The notes under the pieces were generated by a model. It saw only the letters and a list, made by a program, of their open reading frames with translations. It did not search any database and was not told where the DNA came from. 64,000 bases of DNA. Origin: Bolinopsis microptera (lineage: Eukaryota; Ctenophora; Tentaculata; Lobata; Bolinopsidae). Both the position numbers and the translations under genes were made by a program. This document shows positions 51,975-63,925 of this stretch, piece after piece (the stretch's first letter is position 1; each line of letters begins with the position of its first letter). Where the stretch lies: assembly GCF_026151205.1 (NCBI RefSeq), contig NC_087081.1:2609246-2673245 (forward strand). Reading direction: 5' to 3'.

Positions 51975-54900
51975 TTCTTATTATTTCAATTATCTAATCT
52001 GTTTATATTTTAGCAATGTTTATGAGATCTACCCAGTGGTAAGTTTGTGAGTTTAAGTATTTAATTGTTTACTCACACCTTTTCGTTCGTTTGATTTCAC
52101 CCTGCTAATTGTTATGGATTCATTTATATGATTTATATGTTTTATATGTTTGATATATTTTCCTTTCAGATTGTTTATCATCATCAAGTCGTTTTATTCC
52201 AATAACATATCACACATTTATGGAAGTTTTTAAAATACTAAAACTACTTAGGATGGTGTGTGACTGTAACGGGTCCGCATGACTGCCAAAGTCAGTACGT
52301 TTAACGCCTCGAGGAAGATTGCAGGATTCCTAGTCTACGCTACTCTTTTCATCATGGCTACGACACTCAATTTTGGGACATGGAATGTTTGCGGTCTATC
52401 GACCACATACAGGCAACACTTTGTTGCAGAGGACATTGACAGATATAACTTAGACATTTTAGCACTTCAGGAGACCAAGACACGTGAATACTTGGAAACA
52501 ACACTCCCTGGACATCATCGATTGTTTTTGTTTGATCAGAGACACGATAGACACGGTGGACTTGGGTTTATTGTTAACAAGCGTTTTTTGGAATGTATAG
52601 TATCGCATCATCAGATCAGTGACAGAGTTGTTTATATGGACTTTAAATTAAGTGCTAAAAGGGTGGATCAACCACCTTGTCATATCAGAATTGTTAATTG
52701 TTACAGCCCTACGAATCCCAAGTCAGTTCAGAACCCCCGATTAGCAACCCAATTTTACGATGAGCTACTCGAGGCTATCAGTGTTCCTGCTAGATTTGAA
52801 GTATGGATGTTAGGCGACTTTAATGCCAAACTTGGCAAAAGAAGCCCTGTTGATGTAGAAAATGGTTTACATGTGAATATTGGTAGACATGGTGTTGGGA
52901 GGAGGAATGAAAATGGTGAAAGGTTGCTACACTTTCTCACTGCTAATGGCCTGTTTGCTGCCAACACTTCATTCTCCCATAGCAGCAGACACATTACCAC
53001 ACGGACTGGTTGGATTCGGGATCGAGCAACCAGGAAAAGTAAACCTTATTTCCAACAGATTGACTTCATACTCTGCAAGTCCAGAAGCAAGGCACTGCTA
53101 ACTGATGCCAGGTCATATGCAGGTACAAAGCACCGCAGTGACCACAAACTTGTTGTTGCCAAGGCAGATTTTTCGCAGCGCTTCAAGTTGTACCAGGAGA
53201 GCAGAGCATTTCAAAAGACTTATAACACAACAACCTTGATTGGAAGCAAACAAGCTCAACAACAATATCAGCAAGAACTTCGTCAGAAACTTGAGCAAAC
53301 TGTATCAGATCCTGACTTTACCTCCAACAACACAGAACAGCAATTTGATATGCTTTTTGGTGAAGTTAAAGAAGCTGCTGTTTCCACTGTGGGTTTTCGC
53401 GAGCCACAGCGAAAGAGGAATCATTCCTCTGACAGTCAAGTTGTTAGCATGTCTGAAGAAAGGAAACAACTTTTACAACAACTGAACAACAACGAATACA
53501 GAGACAGGACAGCTCTCAGAGCTAAAATCAACAGGCTCTCAAACGACATTACTAAACGTTTAAAAACATTGAGAGTTGAGTTAGCAAACAGCCTAGCTGA
53601 CTCAATAGCCACCATAGACGAAGGACGGAGAATGTTTGAAGCTGCTCGTCAACTATCAGGCAAACAGAAAACGGGTGCAGGCTCTGTGTCTGTTTTCAAC
53701 ACTGACAACCAACTGGTAGATAATGAACGAGACAAGGCTGAAATCATTCGCCAGTACTTCGAAGAACACTACACTGGACCTGACAGTGAACCACCACTAG
53801 AACCGTTCACAGGTAACCCTAGGCCCCTTCAAACCCCCATTACAGCGTTTGAAGTTGAGCTTGCGGCCAAGAAACTCAAGAACGGTAAAGCTGTTGGACC
53901 AGATGGGATCCCAAACGAATTTCTCAAACACTCTCCTGAAATCTTTTTTTCCACATTTGCACAACTTACTAATCGATCCTTTGAGCTCCATGAACATGTA
54001 CCTTCTTTCACAGAGGGATACCTTACTCCGCTCCAAAAACCTGGAAAGCCACTAGGCCCCCCTAAGAGTTTGCGCCCACTTTGCCTACTAAACGGTACTA
54101 GAAAGATATTGTCCATGATAGTCTTGAAGCGCATCCAAAGGCAAGTATCTCAGTACACTGGTCCTTGGCAGAATGCCTATAAACCTGGCCATAGTTGTGC
54201 GAATATCGTTTGGACCCAGCGAATACTAGTGTCAGTTGTCAAGGAAAAACGCTGGTCTCTTCATAAGATGGGCATTGACATGTCCTCTGCTTTTGATACC
54301 ATAAAGAGGTCGGTATTACTTGACATTTTAGCTGATGCTGGTTGTAGTGAGGACGACATTCGACTGGTAAGGTATTTGCTCGCAAATACTAAACTGAAGA
54401 TCAAAGTGAACTCAACAATATCGGGAGAGTTTATTGTCACGATTGGAGCTTTTCAAGGCGACAGTTTGTCTGGAAACTTGTTCACTCTATATCTGGCAGC
54501 AGCACTTTACCACCTGCGTGCTGTTATGTCCTATCTAAGACCTAACCCTCCCATAGCTGAAAATCTGTTACCCCTCGAGTGGGAGTATGCAGATGATGCT
54601 GATTTTACTGATGAGGATAAAAGCAACTTGGAGACTTTGTTGCCAATATGTAAAGAGATATTGGAAGAGTGGAATCTTTTTGTCAATGAGTCAAAAACCG
54701 AGTTCACCCACTTCTATCTGGCCGGCAAGAACGAGGTTGATGACAAAGGAGAGAAACTCAGAGGTAGAGAACCTTGGAGGTCATCTATCTCTTTAGGCTC
54801 TAAGTTGTGTAGCATCGAAGATGTCAAGAGACGATGTATACTTGCTAACATTGCTTTTCAGAACTACAAAAAAGTCTGGGAACAAGGTAGACGTATACCC

Positions 54901-55465
54901 TTGAAGATTCGACTCAAGATATATGAAGCACAAGTTGTTTCAATACTGATGTATAATTGCAACAGTTGGGCAACATCTAAACAACTCCTTCAAAAACTTG
55001 ATGTCTGCCACAGGAATCATCTCCGTACGATCATCGGCATGACCTACCCTAATGTCATACGAAATGTGACTCTATACAAACGCTGCGAAGTTGTTCCACT
55101 AAGTGAGCGTGTTGCTCGTGCACGGTGGAGAATGCTCGGTCACATCCTCCGCAGTGATAATAACTCACCTGCCCAGCTTGCCTTACATTTTGCTGTAGAG
55201 AGTCAGAGTTTGATGAGAGGTAGAGTCGGACGACACCAGTCAAACTTGTTAAAAACTATTTTGAACGATTTAAGTGACAGAAACTTTAGACTTGTAAATA
55301 CAGACGATTTATACCATTTAAGAATTTTTGCAACAGATAGAAAAGCATGGAGAGAGTTAAGCATGATTTAGTCTATCCTGTGTTATTTTTCTCTTGGTGA
55401 CTTATCAGGTCATCAAGATGTTCTTTATGTTCTATTTTTGATTTGAATAAAGTTATATAATATAA
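51972..55465 (+). mobile_element. Single-ORF APE-type LINE nested in the CR1 fragment
   Basis: About 300 bp of 5' UTR, one intact ORF (52279-55371) and a short 3' UTR ending in an AT-rich aataaagttatataatataataaa tail. The host CR1 tail is split between 51974 and 55466, which fixes the limits approximately. No ORF1 is visible. Confidence 0.8.
52279..55371 (+). CDS. APE endonuclease-reverse transcriptase of single-ORF LINE
   Basis: 1030 residues from ATG at 52279; an internal Met (MATTLNFGTWNV) is an alternative start. The endonuclease has FGTWNVCGLS, LALQETKT, WMLGDFNAKLG, QQIDFILC and RSDHKLV. The RT has NGKAVGPDGIPNEFLK, MGIDMSSAFDTI, GAFQGDSLSGNLF and WEYADDADF (catalytic Asp pair). The C-terminus has MYNCNSWATSKQLL, RWRMLGHILRSD and a Leu-rich end. 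All motifs are intact and there is no ORF1. The architecture resembles RTE-type elements; clade assignment needs a tree. Confidence 0.93.
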   Translation: MTAKVSTFNASRKIAGFLVYATLFIMATTLNFGTWNVCGLSTTYRQHFVAEDIDRYNLDILALQETKTREYLETTLPGHHRLFLFDQRHDRHGGLGFIVNKRFLECIVSHHQISDRVVYMDFKLSAKRVDQPPCHIRIVNCYSPTNPKSVQNPRLATQFYDELLEAISVPARFEVWMLGDFNAKLGKRSPVDVENGLHVNIGRHGVGRRNENGERLLHFLTANGLFAANTSFSHSSRHITTRTGWIRDRATRKSKPYFQQIDFILCKSRSKALLTDARSYAGTKHRSDHKLVVAKADFSQRFKLYQESRAFQKTYNTTTLIGSKQAQQQYQQELRQKLEQTVSDPDFTSNNTEQQFDMLFGEVKEAAVSTVGFREPQRKRNHSSDSQVVSMSEERKQLLQQLNNNEYRDRTALRAKINRLSNDITKRLKTLRVELANSLADSIATIDEGRRMFEAARQLSGKQKTGAGSVSVFNTDNQLVDNERDKAEIIRQYFEEHYTGPDSEPPLEPFTGNPRPLQTPITAFEVELAAKKLKNGKAVGPDGIPNEFLKHSPEIFFSTFAQLTNRSFELHEHVPSFTEGYLTPLQKPGKPLGPPKSLRPLCLLNGTRKILSMIVLKRIQRQVSQYTGPWQNAYKPGHSCANIVWTQRILVSVVKEKRWSLHKMGIDMSSAFDTIKRSVLLDILADAGCSEDDIRLVRYLLANTKLKIKVNSTISGEFIVTIGAFQGDSLSGNLFTLYLAAALYHLRAVMSYLRPNPPIAENLLPLEWEYADDADFTDEDKSNLETLLPICKEILEEWNLFVNESKTEFTHFYLAGKNEVDDKGEKLRGREPWRSSISLGSKLCSIEDVKRRCILANIAFQNYKKVWEQGRRIPLKIRLKIYEAQVVSILMYNCNSWATSKQLLQKLDVCHRNHLRTIIGMTYPNVIRNVTLYKRCEVVPLSERVARARWRMLGHILRSDNNSPAQLALHFAVESQSLMRGRVGRHQSNLLKTILNDLSDRNFRLVNTDDLYHLRIFATDRKAWRELSMI

Positions 55466-55790
55466 TAAAGGTGCCCAGCATCACTGCAACAGCATTATCA
55501 GTCATCTTCTAGAAAGGAAACCACTATCATTTCACAACTCCCATCTAATGACTTTATATCAAGATCCACCAAAATTTGGAACACAATTGCACCTAAACTT
55601 AAGCTCTTTGACTACTCCTACAAGATTAGCCTTGCTAAAGTCGCCTGAAAAAGGCACTTCTAAAGCTGCAACATGCTTATAATGATTCGGCATGGACCAC
55701 AAGCGATTATGACATAATGCAGCTGTCATCTGAAAACAATCCCCTTCATCAAATTTAATCCAGTGATCTCGGCCCACAGGCTCCTCCTAT
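55466..55790 (+). pseudogene. CR1-like ORF2 C-terminal fragment (3' half)
   Basis: In one frame the sequence reads SSSRKETTIISQLPSNDFISRSTKIWNTIAPKL and continues with a stop to KRHF. This aligns with the SPRREDYF...YMWNS region of the intact ORF2, directly after the part present at 51693-51974. The gap of about ten residues probably reflects the insertion site. Confidence 0.7.
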
Positions 55791-56096
55791 TAAACAATTT
55801 TTATTTTGGTAAATGTGTGCTGACTCCACCACCTATGTATTTAACCTAATATTTAGTGTATTACAGGTAGAAATTGACTTAGGTAGGTATTTTTCTCTTA
55901 GGTAGATATTAAGAATTTGGATAATTTCTTAATTGTATGACTATTTCCATTACTGAGACGTTTTTAATATTTAATTTAGGAGGGTTTTTGAAATTTTTAT
56001 AGGACTGGTTCACAGAGTGAACAGATTCCAGATTTATATATTTTTAACCTGATATTTAATAAATGATTAAAAGAACAAATTTTAAAGTTGCCATTA

Positions 56097-56478
56097 GATC
56101 CAAAAATACACCCATTATGCTCAATTAAAAACAACTCTAAATCAGTAGGCTGTCATTCTATTAATGCACCACACCGCTACCTCCACTGCACTAATAGTTA
56201 TACAATAAATTCTACAATCCTAATTTTGTGTCGTGATGGAGACCAGTGTTCATACAAAACATTTACTAGGTTGCCGTTTGGTGTGAGCAATAGCGAACAG
56301 CACGCACACTCCTTTGCCCCGTCAACCTATATCTAATCTATTTAAAGAGTGACAACCATACTGCACATTGAATTAGGATTCCGTTAAATATCAAATTGAT
56401 TTATTGTAAACTTGTTTAATCTGTAATAAATGGCATAAAATTGAAATTTTTGTTTAACTGAAATTTTTGTTTAACTGA
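56097..56478 (+). repeat. Dispersed repeat of about 370 bp, direct copy
   Basis: The homologue of 50375-50728 in opposite orientation. It precedes the endonuclease fragment at 56530 and may be that element's 5' UTR, in which case the inverted copy is a UTR relic. Confidence 0.8.
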
Positions 56479-56529
56479 AAACAGACTGTTAAGTTACTTT
56501 TCGGTATAACCAGCAGCTGGCTTGGGGTC

Positions 56530-57234
56530 ATGTCTAGGTGTGGTCTGGTTTTTCTATCTCTCCTTAATATTTCCCTGATAGTAATTTGTAATTGTTCCTT
56601 ACTGAACCCTGGACCAAATTTATCCGTTGTTTACAATAATGTCCATGGTTTCCTAAATACACGCGATTTAGCATCAGGAACACCACCACTAAATATGACC
56701 AAGATACATGAATTCCATGGTTATATCTACAAACATAAGCCTCACATCATTATTCTAAACGAGACATGGCTGAAAAATTCCATTCTCAGTAATGAGGTGC
56801 TCCCTGACAAATACAAAGTATTTAGGCTTGACCGATCCTTAAGATCGCATCCAGTGGATGCAACCCAGCCCAAGAAATTCAGAAAAAACGGTGGTGGTGT
56901 TCTGATTGCCCATAGAACAGACATTGATATCTCGAGTCTAAAGTTCTCTAAAGTTAGTGTTCAAGCTGAATTATTATCCATCATAATTAAGACTCAGTGT
57001 GGAAGAAACTTTTGTATATCAACATTTTATAGAGTAGGAACGCTTGGCTTAGATAATTTTGAATCTTTCAAGAAATATTTTGTTACTTTAGCATCTGCCA
57101 GAAAATTGCAAAGGCACATTCTGGTAGGTGACTTTAATTTGGCTTCGATTTCCTGGCCAAATGGTCAGTCAATGAAACGAAAAGTTTTCAATGAAACGAA
57201 AAGTTTTATTTTACATTCCTTTAATCATAAATAA
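56530..57234 (+). pseudogene. LINE APE endonuclease fragment
   Basis: 234 residues. A hydrophobic start is followed by LNPGPNLSVVYNNVHGFLNTRD, HIIILNETWLKNS, GGGVLIAHRTDI and HILVGDFNLASISWPNG, the N-terminal two thirds of an APE-type endonuclease. The sequence ends in a duplicated aatgaaacgaaaagtttt and a stop, before the SDH and RT motifs. It belongs to a different LINE family from the CR1 copies next to it. Confidence 0.85.
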
Positions 57235-57782
57235 AATAAGAGCTTAAACCACGAATTAGTTAGCTAGAAGTAAACTTGAGGAAATATTTTTGGTGATTGT
57301 ATATAATTATTTAAAAAACTTTATTTGGTTGTTAGTATTTTAATTATGGTAAGTGGTTGAATTTAGTGAGACAAGGTCAGTTTCTCTATTATCTTAGAAG
57401 AATTTCTACTTTACAGTAGGCAATGCTGAGTGGCAGGAATGAGGGACCAAAACGCTTGGGGCTAACAATGGCCCATTTACAAACCACTTCAGACATGGCA
57501 ATGATGTCGTTTATGCTTAATTCGTCTGAAACTGACCCTACTGCACTTGTAATATTCTATAAAAATCTCTTCTAAAATAGGTATAAAAATGCATAACACA
57601 AAACACACAAACAAAATGTTTATAATCCTTATATAATAAATTTCTATAGAACTTTTAAATTTCTATAAAACTAATAAACCTATATATATATTCATTTTGC
57701 ACCCAGAGAAAGATGTGATCACAGAGGTAGTTTCGATATTATGTTCATGACAAGGTATGGGGCTGCTGCAAGTTATATTTTG
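57235..57782. other. 3' UTR of minus-strand CR1 copy and flank
   Basis: No gene is seen. The part next to 57783 should be the 3' UTR of the CR1-like element transcribed leftward. A short tatatata run lies at about 57682. Confidence 0.4.
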
Positions 57783-60358
57783 CTAAGATATTACCGCTTT
57801 TTCAAGCTTAAGTAATCTAGGCAAGGTCAATTTTAAAGTTTTTGAATTTTGTCGAACGCTGTTTAAGGCTAAGTTCCAGTCATTTGGTTCTCCTTCCTTT
57901 TGTGTGTGAGTGATGGTGATTCTTATGGATGATTTGAGGTGATTGGGCTTATAACAGGTGAATGAAGTTAGCATGAGATTTTGTCGTACTGTATTCCATA
58001 TTGTCCCTGCTCTGTATATGTAGCTGTCTGATGGTTTAGGTGTGAGAATGAGGGTCTCTTTGCCAAGTCTGCCAGATGTTTCAAAGAGGGAGTATAGTGA
58101 TATAGGGGTTCTATATTTCAAGACCTTGAAGATGTCATTAATACAATGGTAGAAGTACAGATTATGCACATTCATGATTTCATGAGTGTTGAAGAGGGGT
58201 TTTGTATGCTCCTTTCTGTAGAATTCCTTGCCCAAGATTTGCTCCCCGTAGGGTCTGCATCGTGCACTAGTTTTAAATTTATCCAAGTATGCTTCTTTAT
58301 CTCCAAACATTATGCGGGCACACATTTTCTGTGCTTTGAACAGAGGTTCAAGTTTTTTGTTAGATGCCCCTCCCCAGACAGTTATACCATATGCAAGATA
58401 GCTTTCAAACAGAGTGTGATATAGATCTTTATGGAGTGATGTGGGAATGTTATCTTTAATTCTATTTAGCATGCCACAGCAGCTGGCTAGTTTTTTTGCT
58501 AATTTCCTTCTATGTGCGTTCCAGTTTAGGTCTTCATCGATTGTTACACCTAAGAATTTAGTTTCATGTACTCTCTCCAAGGGTATGCCATTGATATTGA
58601 TTTCTTGATCAGAGGGTGTATCTTCATCTTTGTTGGATCGAGAGTTTGAGAATTCAAGGTAACAGCTCTTGCCAGTGTTTATGTGAAGTTTATTGGCAAG
58701 CATGTAGCGGTGTACGGAATTTAGGACATCATTGGCTTTTTTGTATGCTAGGTTTTTACTTTTTGCAGCGACGAAGATATTTGTGTCATCAGCAAATAGA
58801 ACAAATTTAGAGTTCTTTTCAGAGTTTGTAAGATCGTTTATGTAAATTAAGAACAGAAGGGGCCCTAAGCAGCTCCCTTGTGGCACTCCAAAAAGCACAG
58901 GTAGAGTATCAGATATTTCATTGAGCACACCAACATATTGTTTACGGTCGGAAAGATAACTTTCCAGGAGTTTGTGTGCCCGTCCTCTGATCCCGTATGT
59001 GTTTAATTTTTTGAGAAGTATTGAGTGATCTATTGTATCAAATGCTTTACTTAGGTCGATAAAGATTCCTAAAACATGATTACCGGCTTTGAGTGACTGC
59101 TGAATGTGGTGAATAGAGTAGTTGAGTGCATGTGATGTTGAATGACCCTTTCGGAACCCAAACTGGCTATCGTGCAGTATTCCCTGACTCGAGAGAAAAC
59201 CATAAAGCCGTGAGTAGATAACCTTTTCAAAAATTTTACCGAAAATTGGGAGAGTGGAAATTGGACGATAATTTTGTAAGTGTTCTTCGTTATCTTTTTT
59301 GTAGATGGGGCTAATTTTACCTATCTTAAGGATGGCGGGAAAGCATCCTGTTGACATAAGGTTGTTGTATTGTATGGAAAGCACTGGGCTGAGAATGTGT
59401 GAGGCCTTTTTAATAACACTGATGGGGAAATCACTAGCTTTGCCATTTTGTAGCTCAGAAATGATATGAGATATTTCACTCTCAGTGCAGTCTGTTAAGT
59501 ACATCGAATTTGGGTTAGTTTTTGGTAAAAATTCAACAAATGAAGGAAGTGGCTCAATTTTCATTTCCCCATCAACTTGTTCATTCAATTTCGACGCTAT
59601 TGAGGCAAAGTACTCATTAAATTTGTTGGCTATGAGTCTACGTTCTGTGATGTGTACTCCGTCGACACAGAATTGAGGCTTTATGGTTTTTTTGCATTTT
59701 CCTCTTAATTCATTGATAACTTCCCAAGTCTTTTTGCTGTCTCCTTGATGATCCATAATCTTAGTACAGTAATATTTCTTTTTTTGACTTTTTATTACAC
59801 TTTTAAGACATCGACGATAGTTTGAAAATTTTGTGTGGAGATCAATATTTCCATCTGGACTAAATTCTTTTGACGTTTTCGAGGCTATCCAGTCATCATA
59901 CAGCTCCTCTTTAGTTGAAATAGCTTCTGAAATTCCATCTGTCATCCAAGGATTGTTAATTGGATTTCTTTTGGAGACTTTGGGTTTATCTAGTTTGCAG
60001 TTAGAGTCAATTGTATGTGTGAAGATGTTAAAGAAGGTTTCAAAGTTGGTACTGTTTGCCATGATATCTTCTTTGGATTCAAGGTCTGTAATTAAAGTAT
60101 CAACATTTTTCTTGGAGAAGCTGTAGTGTTGGAGTAGCTTTTGGTCTGAAGAAGTTTCGTTCATAGGCATGCAAAGGTTGAACATGGCTATGATTGGTTT
60201 GTGGTGGGAATTCATATCATCAATTACCCCAGACATCGTGACGTGTTCAATGTCGTTGGTGAGTATATTGTCTATGCAGGAATGTTGGTGAATGTTTGTG
60301 GAATGAGTTGGTAATGAGATGAGCGGAAAGAATCCCAATGAAAGAACTACTACTACTA
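57783..60358 (-). CDS. CR1-like LINE ORF2, interrupted in its endonuclease
   Basis: The open frame (851 residues) begins inside the APE domain (GFFPLISLPTHST, SCIDNILTNDIEHV, NSHHKPII). It then carries a complete RT (LGIFIDLSKAFDTI, FGVPQGSCLGPLLF, LFADDTNIFV) and the CR1 C-terminal region (CARIMFGDKEAYLDKF, SARCRP, KPLFNTHEIMNVHNLY). It is the closest relative in the window of the intact ORF2 at 38375-41728. Its N-terminus is displaced to 63926-64000 and beyond by a 3.6-kb insertion in the same orientation. Its own frame has no lesion. Confidence 0.92.
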
Positions 60359-60366
60359 TGTCGGAG

Positions 60367-63336
60367 CTAAGTCCGATCTACGCCAGAAAACCCCCTCCAT
60401 ATATCCCTGTCCCGCATCAGGGTTCGCAGTTCCTCTTTAGAGTTTGTCCCAACTTCCTTCAGTAACATAGACAAGTAGCTTTGTCTTGGTCGGCCTTGCT
60501 GTGCTCTACCGTGCGTAGGTTCCCATAAGACTAAATCACTGGCAAGTAGCTCAGGATGTCGGATGCAGTGTCCCGCCATTTTTAATCTCCTGCTTCGTAA
60601 CTTGTTTGACAGCCTTGGGAGGCTACCATACAAAGTTATATTGCTGACCTTGTCCTTCCATGAGATACCCAGCACCATACGCAACATCTTTGTGTATGTC
60701 CCGTCCAAACTTTTCTCTTGAGCCTTTGTCAGTGTCCAGGTTTCTGATCCGTAGAGCAGTACTGATTCACAAGCCGCTATGAACAATCTAATCTTTAGGC
60801 TCTTTGAGAGTTTGGATTTCCAGATATCCTTCAGTCTATGTAGGGCACCCCACGCTTTTCCCTTTCTAACCCTTATCTCCCTATCTGTGCTCTCAATCCA
60901 GGAGCCTAAGTAGATGAAATCATCTACATTTTCTATGGCTTCCCCGGATCGACTTTGTAGGTCGCTAGATCGATCCTCCATATTCAGTGTCATGACCTTG
61001 GTCTTGCCTTCGTTTATGTGTAGTCCCACGCTTGCTGCCGCCGATTCTACTCTGAGCAGGAACTCGTTAGCCTTGTCCATGTCCTCAGATATAAGTGCTA
61101 TATCATCTGCAAAGTCCACATCGGTGATGATCTTGGGCCCCACTCTTCTGCTTTTTCTACGTTCGAGGGTGAGTCCAAGTCGCTCCGCATCATCGCCTAT
61201 GGCTTGCCTCATACAGTAGTCGATGACTATTGCAAAGAGGTAAGGTGCTAAGGTATCACCCTGTAACACACCTGCAAGTATCTCGAACAATTCAGTTTCT
61301 CCGTCTGGAGTTAGGACTTTGGCCATTGTCTTCTCGTACATGAGCCGTATAAGCTGCACGATTTTGACTGGAATGCCGTAAGCTTCTAGAATCTTTAGCA
61401 TTTTCCCACGATGTACACTGTCGAAAGCCTTCTTAAAGTCTATAAATGTCAGAACAGCTGGCAGTTTCCGACTCTTGACACCCTCTATAAGACGTCTCAG
61501 TACCAATATCTGTTGAGTTGTTGACCTTCCTGGTCTGAATCCATTCTGGTTTCTACGCAGAATTGTCTCGATTTCTGGCTTCAACCGGTTTAGAACCATC
61601 TTGTTTAGAGACTTGGCAACTAGGGATGACAAGCTTATTCCCCGATAGTTCATTGGTTCGCTAAGGTCGCCCTTCTTTGGAATTGGTATGATGTTGGCAG
61701 TTGACCATTGGTCTGGTTTCTCACCTTTCAATAGAGCATTGTTACAGAAGTCTAAGACAATTTGATCAAGGTCGCATCGTTTTAAGACTTCTGGGGCTAT
61801 GTTGTCGTCACCCCATGCTTTCCCTTCCTTTATGCTGGACTTTGCTTTCCTGTACTCATCCAACGTAAACGGTTCTGTTCCGATATTCAGAGGTGGGTGG
61901 ACTGGATCAATATCCTCTTCCGCGTTCTCTACCGTCGGTGGTGAGCCGAGAAGAGTAGCAAAATAGTCCTTCCATTTCTGAACCCTTTCCGTTGGTGAGT
62001 TTCCCTTGATTTTGCCAGTATATGATGGAGCTTTACCTGTGATCTTGTTGATCATGGTCCAGCTTTTAGCATGTCTGCCCTGCCAACTTGCTTCCTCCAG
62101 TTCCCGGACCTGCCCCTCCAGCAGGTGCTCTTTGGCTGCTTGATAAGCATCGCCTAGCTTCTGTTTGCCCTCTTGAACAGCTATTCGGTTGTCTTCTGTA
62201 GCATCTGAGTGGTATTTTATGCTACATTCCCTCAGCTTCAGCCTGGCAATCTCAACACTTGGGGTCGCTGAGATTTTACATCTTTTCTTTTTCTCCTTTT
62301 CAGGTAGTAAAAGTCGAGAAGTTGTCCTATTCGCATCAATAAAGCATTGGTACCTTTCTGTTGCCGTCTGATCATCCTTTTCAAGTATGGAAAAGCGGTT
62401 TTTAACTTCCACTGTGTACCTCTCTTGTAGAGCGATATCAGTTTTAAGTTTAGACCAGTCCAGAACCGGAGCCCTCTTCTCCGTCTTGCTTATCCGTAGA
62501 CTAAGCTTTACCCTTGCTACGACTACTCTGTGGTCCGAGCCAATACTGTGGAAACTACCATATGCTTCGGAGTTCTTGACGGAGTTCCGCCATTTCTTCC
62601 GGCAAATGATGAAGTCGATTTGAGATTTACTTTGACTCATATCTGAGAGATATGTCCAGAGTTTACCTCTTCGCTTCTGAAATCTGGTGTTTGTGATTTC
62701 TAGCTGTCGCTCCAACAGCATATCCTCTAGCAGTCTACCATTTCGGTTTGCTGGACCCTTGTGGAAGGATGTCCAGTTTCCTGATGATGAGACATGCGCA
62801 TTGAGGTCTCCTACAACGAATAGTAAGTTGTGGGCTGGTATCTGGTCGATGGCACCACCAAGGCTGTCGTAGTAGTTTTCTGCTTCGTCGACAGTCGCCC
62901 CCTCTGTCGGGCTATAAGTCACAATAACAGTTGTGACCGGGTTCCCTGCAAAGTTGGCTACCATCGTCCTCCTGTCATGTGAGTATACACTAATCAATGA
63001 GTTGAATACTGTCTTTTTGTCCAAGACAATACCAACCCCACCAGCAGCCGCCCCATTGCTGGTTCTCCATGCCGAAGTTGTTATGAGGTGAGAGCTTCCA
63101 AGATCTTGATTCTCGATTTCAGTGCTATGTACTACCCGATGCTCCTGAATGCCCAAAATATGTACGCCACTATCCCTCATGCATACACCCAGCTCATCCC
63201 TCTTGTATTGTTCTCTTATTGTTCGTACATTAAGAGTTCCTACAAGAATTTCCTTCTGGCCACGTAGTAGTAGGGTACCAGCCTTTGAAAGAGTTGGAGC
63301 AGGAGATTTGGGTGTGACCCGCCGGTCGAGAGATTA
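60367..63336 (-). CDS. APE endonuclease-reverse transcriptase, RTE-like
   Basis: The frame is open from about 63336. The first in-frame Met (63180) would delete the first strand of the endonuclease (LVGTLNVRTIREQYKRDEL), so a start before it, or a non-AUG start, is likely. The endonuclease has ILGIQEHR, VVGDLNAHV, SQIDFIICR and SDHRVVVA. The RT has EGKAWGDDNIAPE, LTFIDFKKAFDSV, GVLQGDTLAPYLF and VDFADDIALIS. The C-terminus has SETWTLTKAQ, RLKMAGHCIRHPE and GRPRQSY. All catalytic boxes are intact. The RT fragment at 46083 belongs to the same group. Confidence 0.92.
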
Positions 63337-63925
63337 AGGTGTGTGCCCGAGGTAAATACCCCACACACCATGTGTTGAGTCTACGGCGGCGCCCGGCCAA
63401 TAGGCAGGTCACAAATTGTTTTGCCAGACTTGTATAACCGCATCATAGTACTCAAGCGAACAACCATCCCCCTGTTCGCTAGGGCCGTTACTGCAGAAAG
63501 CCTCACGTCTAGAACAATTGATCATTTGTCGCTCCTGATCCTAGAGCATCCTTGTCTCGTTACTTGTCACATGCACTTTTTCTAAAGAGGAACTGTATAG
63601 TGATATACAGAAAGAAAATCTGTAGTAGATTTTCAAAGGCGACTGATAATATTGCGGACGCCACACCAACAATATGACAACCATACCATAATCCAACATT
63701 CCCATGCACCTTTATAGTTTAGAGTGCTTAGCACTATCCCAACTGCCAATATATTGCCAAAACGTTTTTGTCCAACAGAAATGCCAACTATAGTTATAGT
63801 GTTATACACTGTGCCTCAAATTATTTGATCAAAGCCGAGGATGTGTGGGATGGTAGGCCGGTATATGTAGTGTAGTGCTGACACCTAACTAGGACTGAGT
63901 GCAGTAGGACGGTAGAATGCAAGTG
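63337..63925 (-). other. 5' UTR of the RTE-like LINE
   Basis: Non-coding stretch between the insertion boundary and the ORF. No internal promoter motif is recognised. Confidence 0.5.

Larger units (their letters stand above)
60345..63925 (-). mobile_element. RTE-like LINE inserted into the CR1 ORF2
   Basis: The element is bounded by the split CR1 endonuclease (GFFPLIS side at 60344, KFENLF side at 63926). A ttctt-type duplication is plausible. Its 3' end is extremely short: 20-25 nt after the stop it ends in a (GTA)n run (complement of ctactactacta at 60346-60357). The 5' UTR is about 590 bp. Confidence 0.85.
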
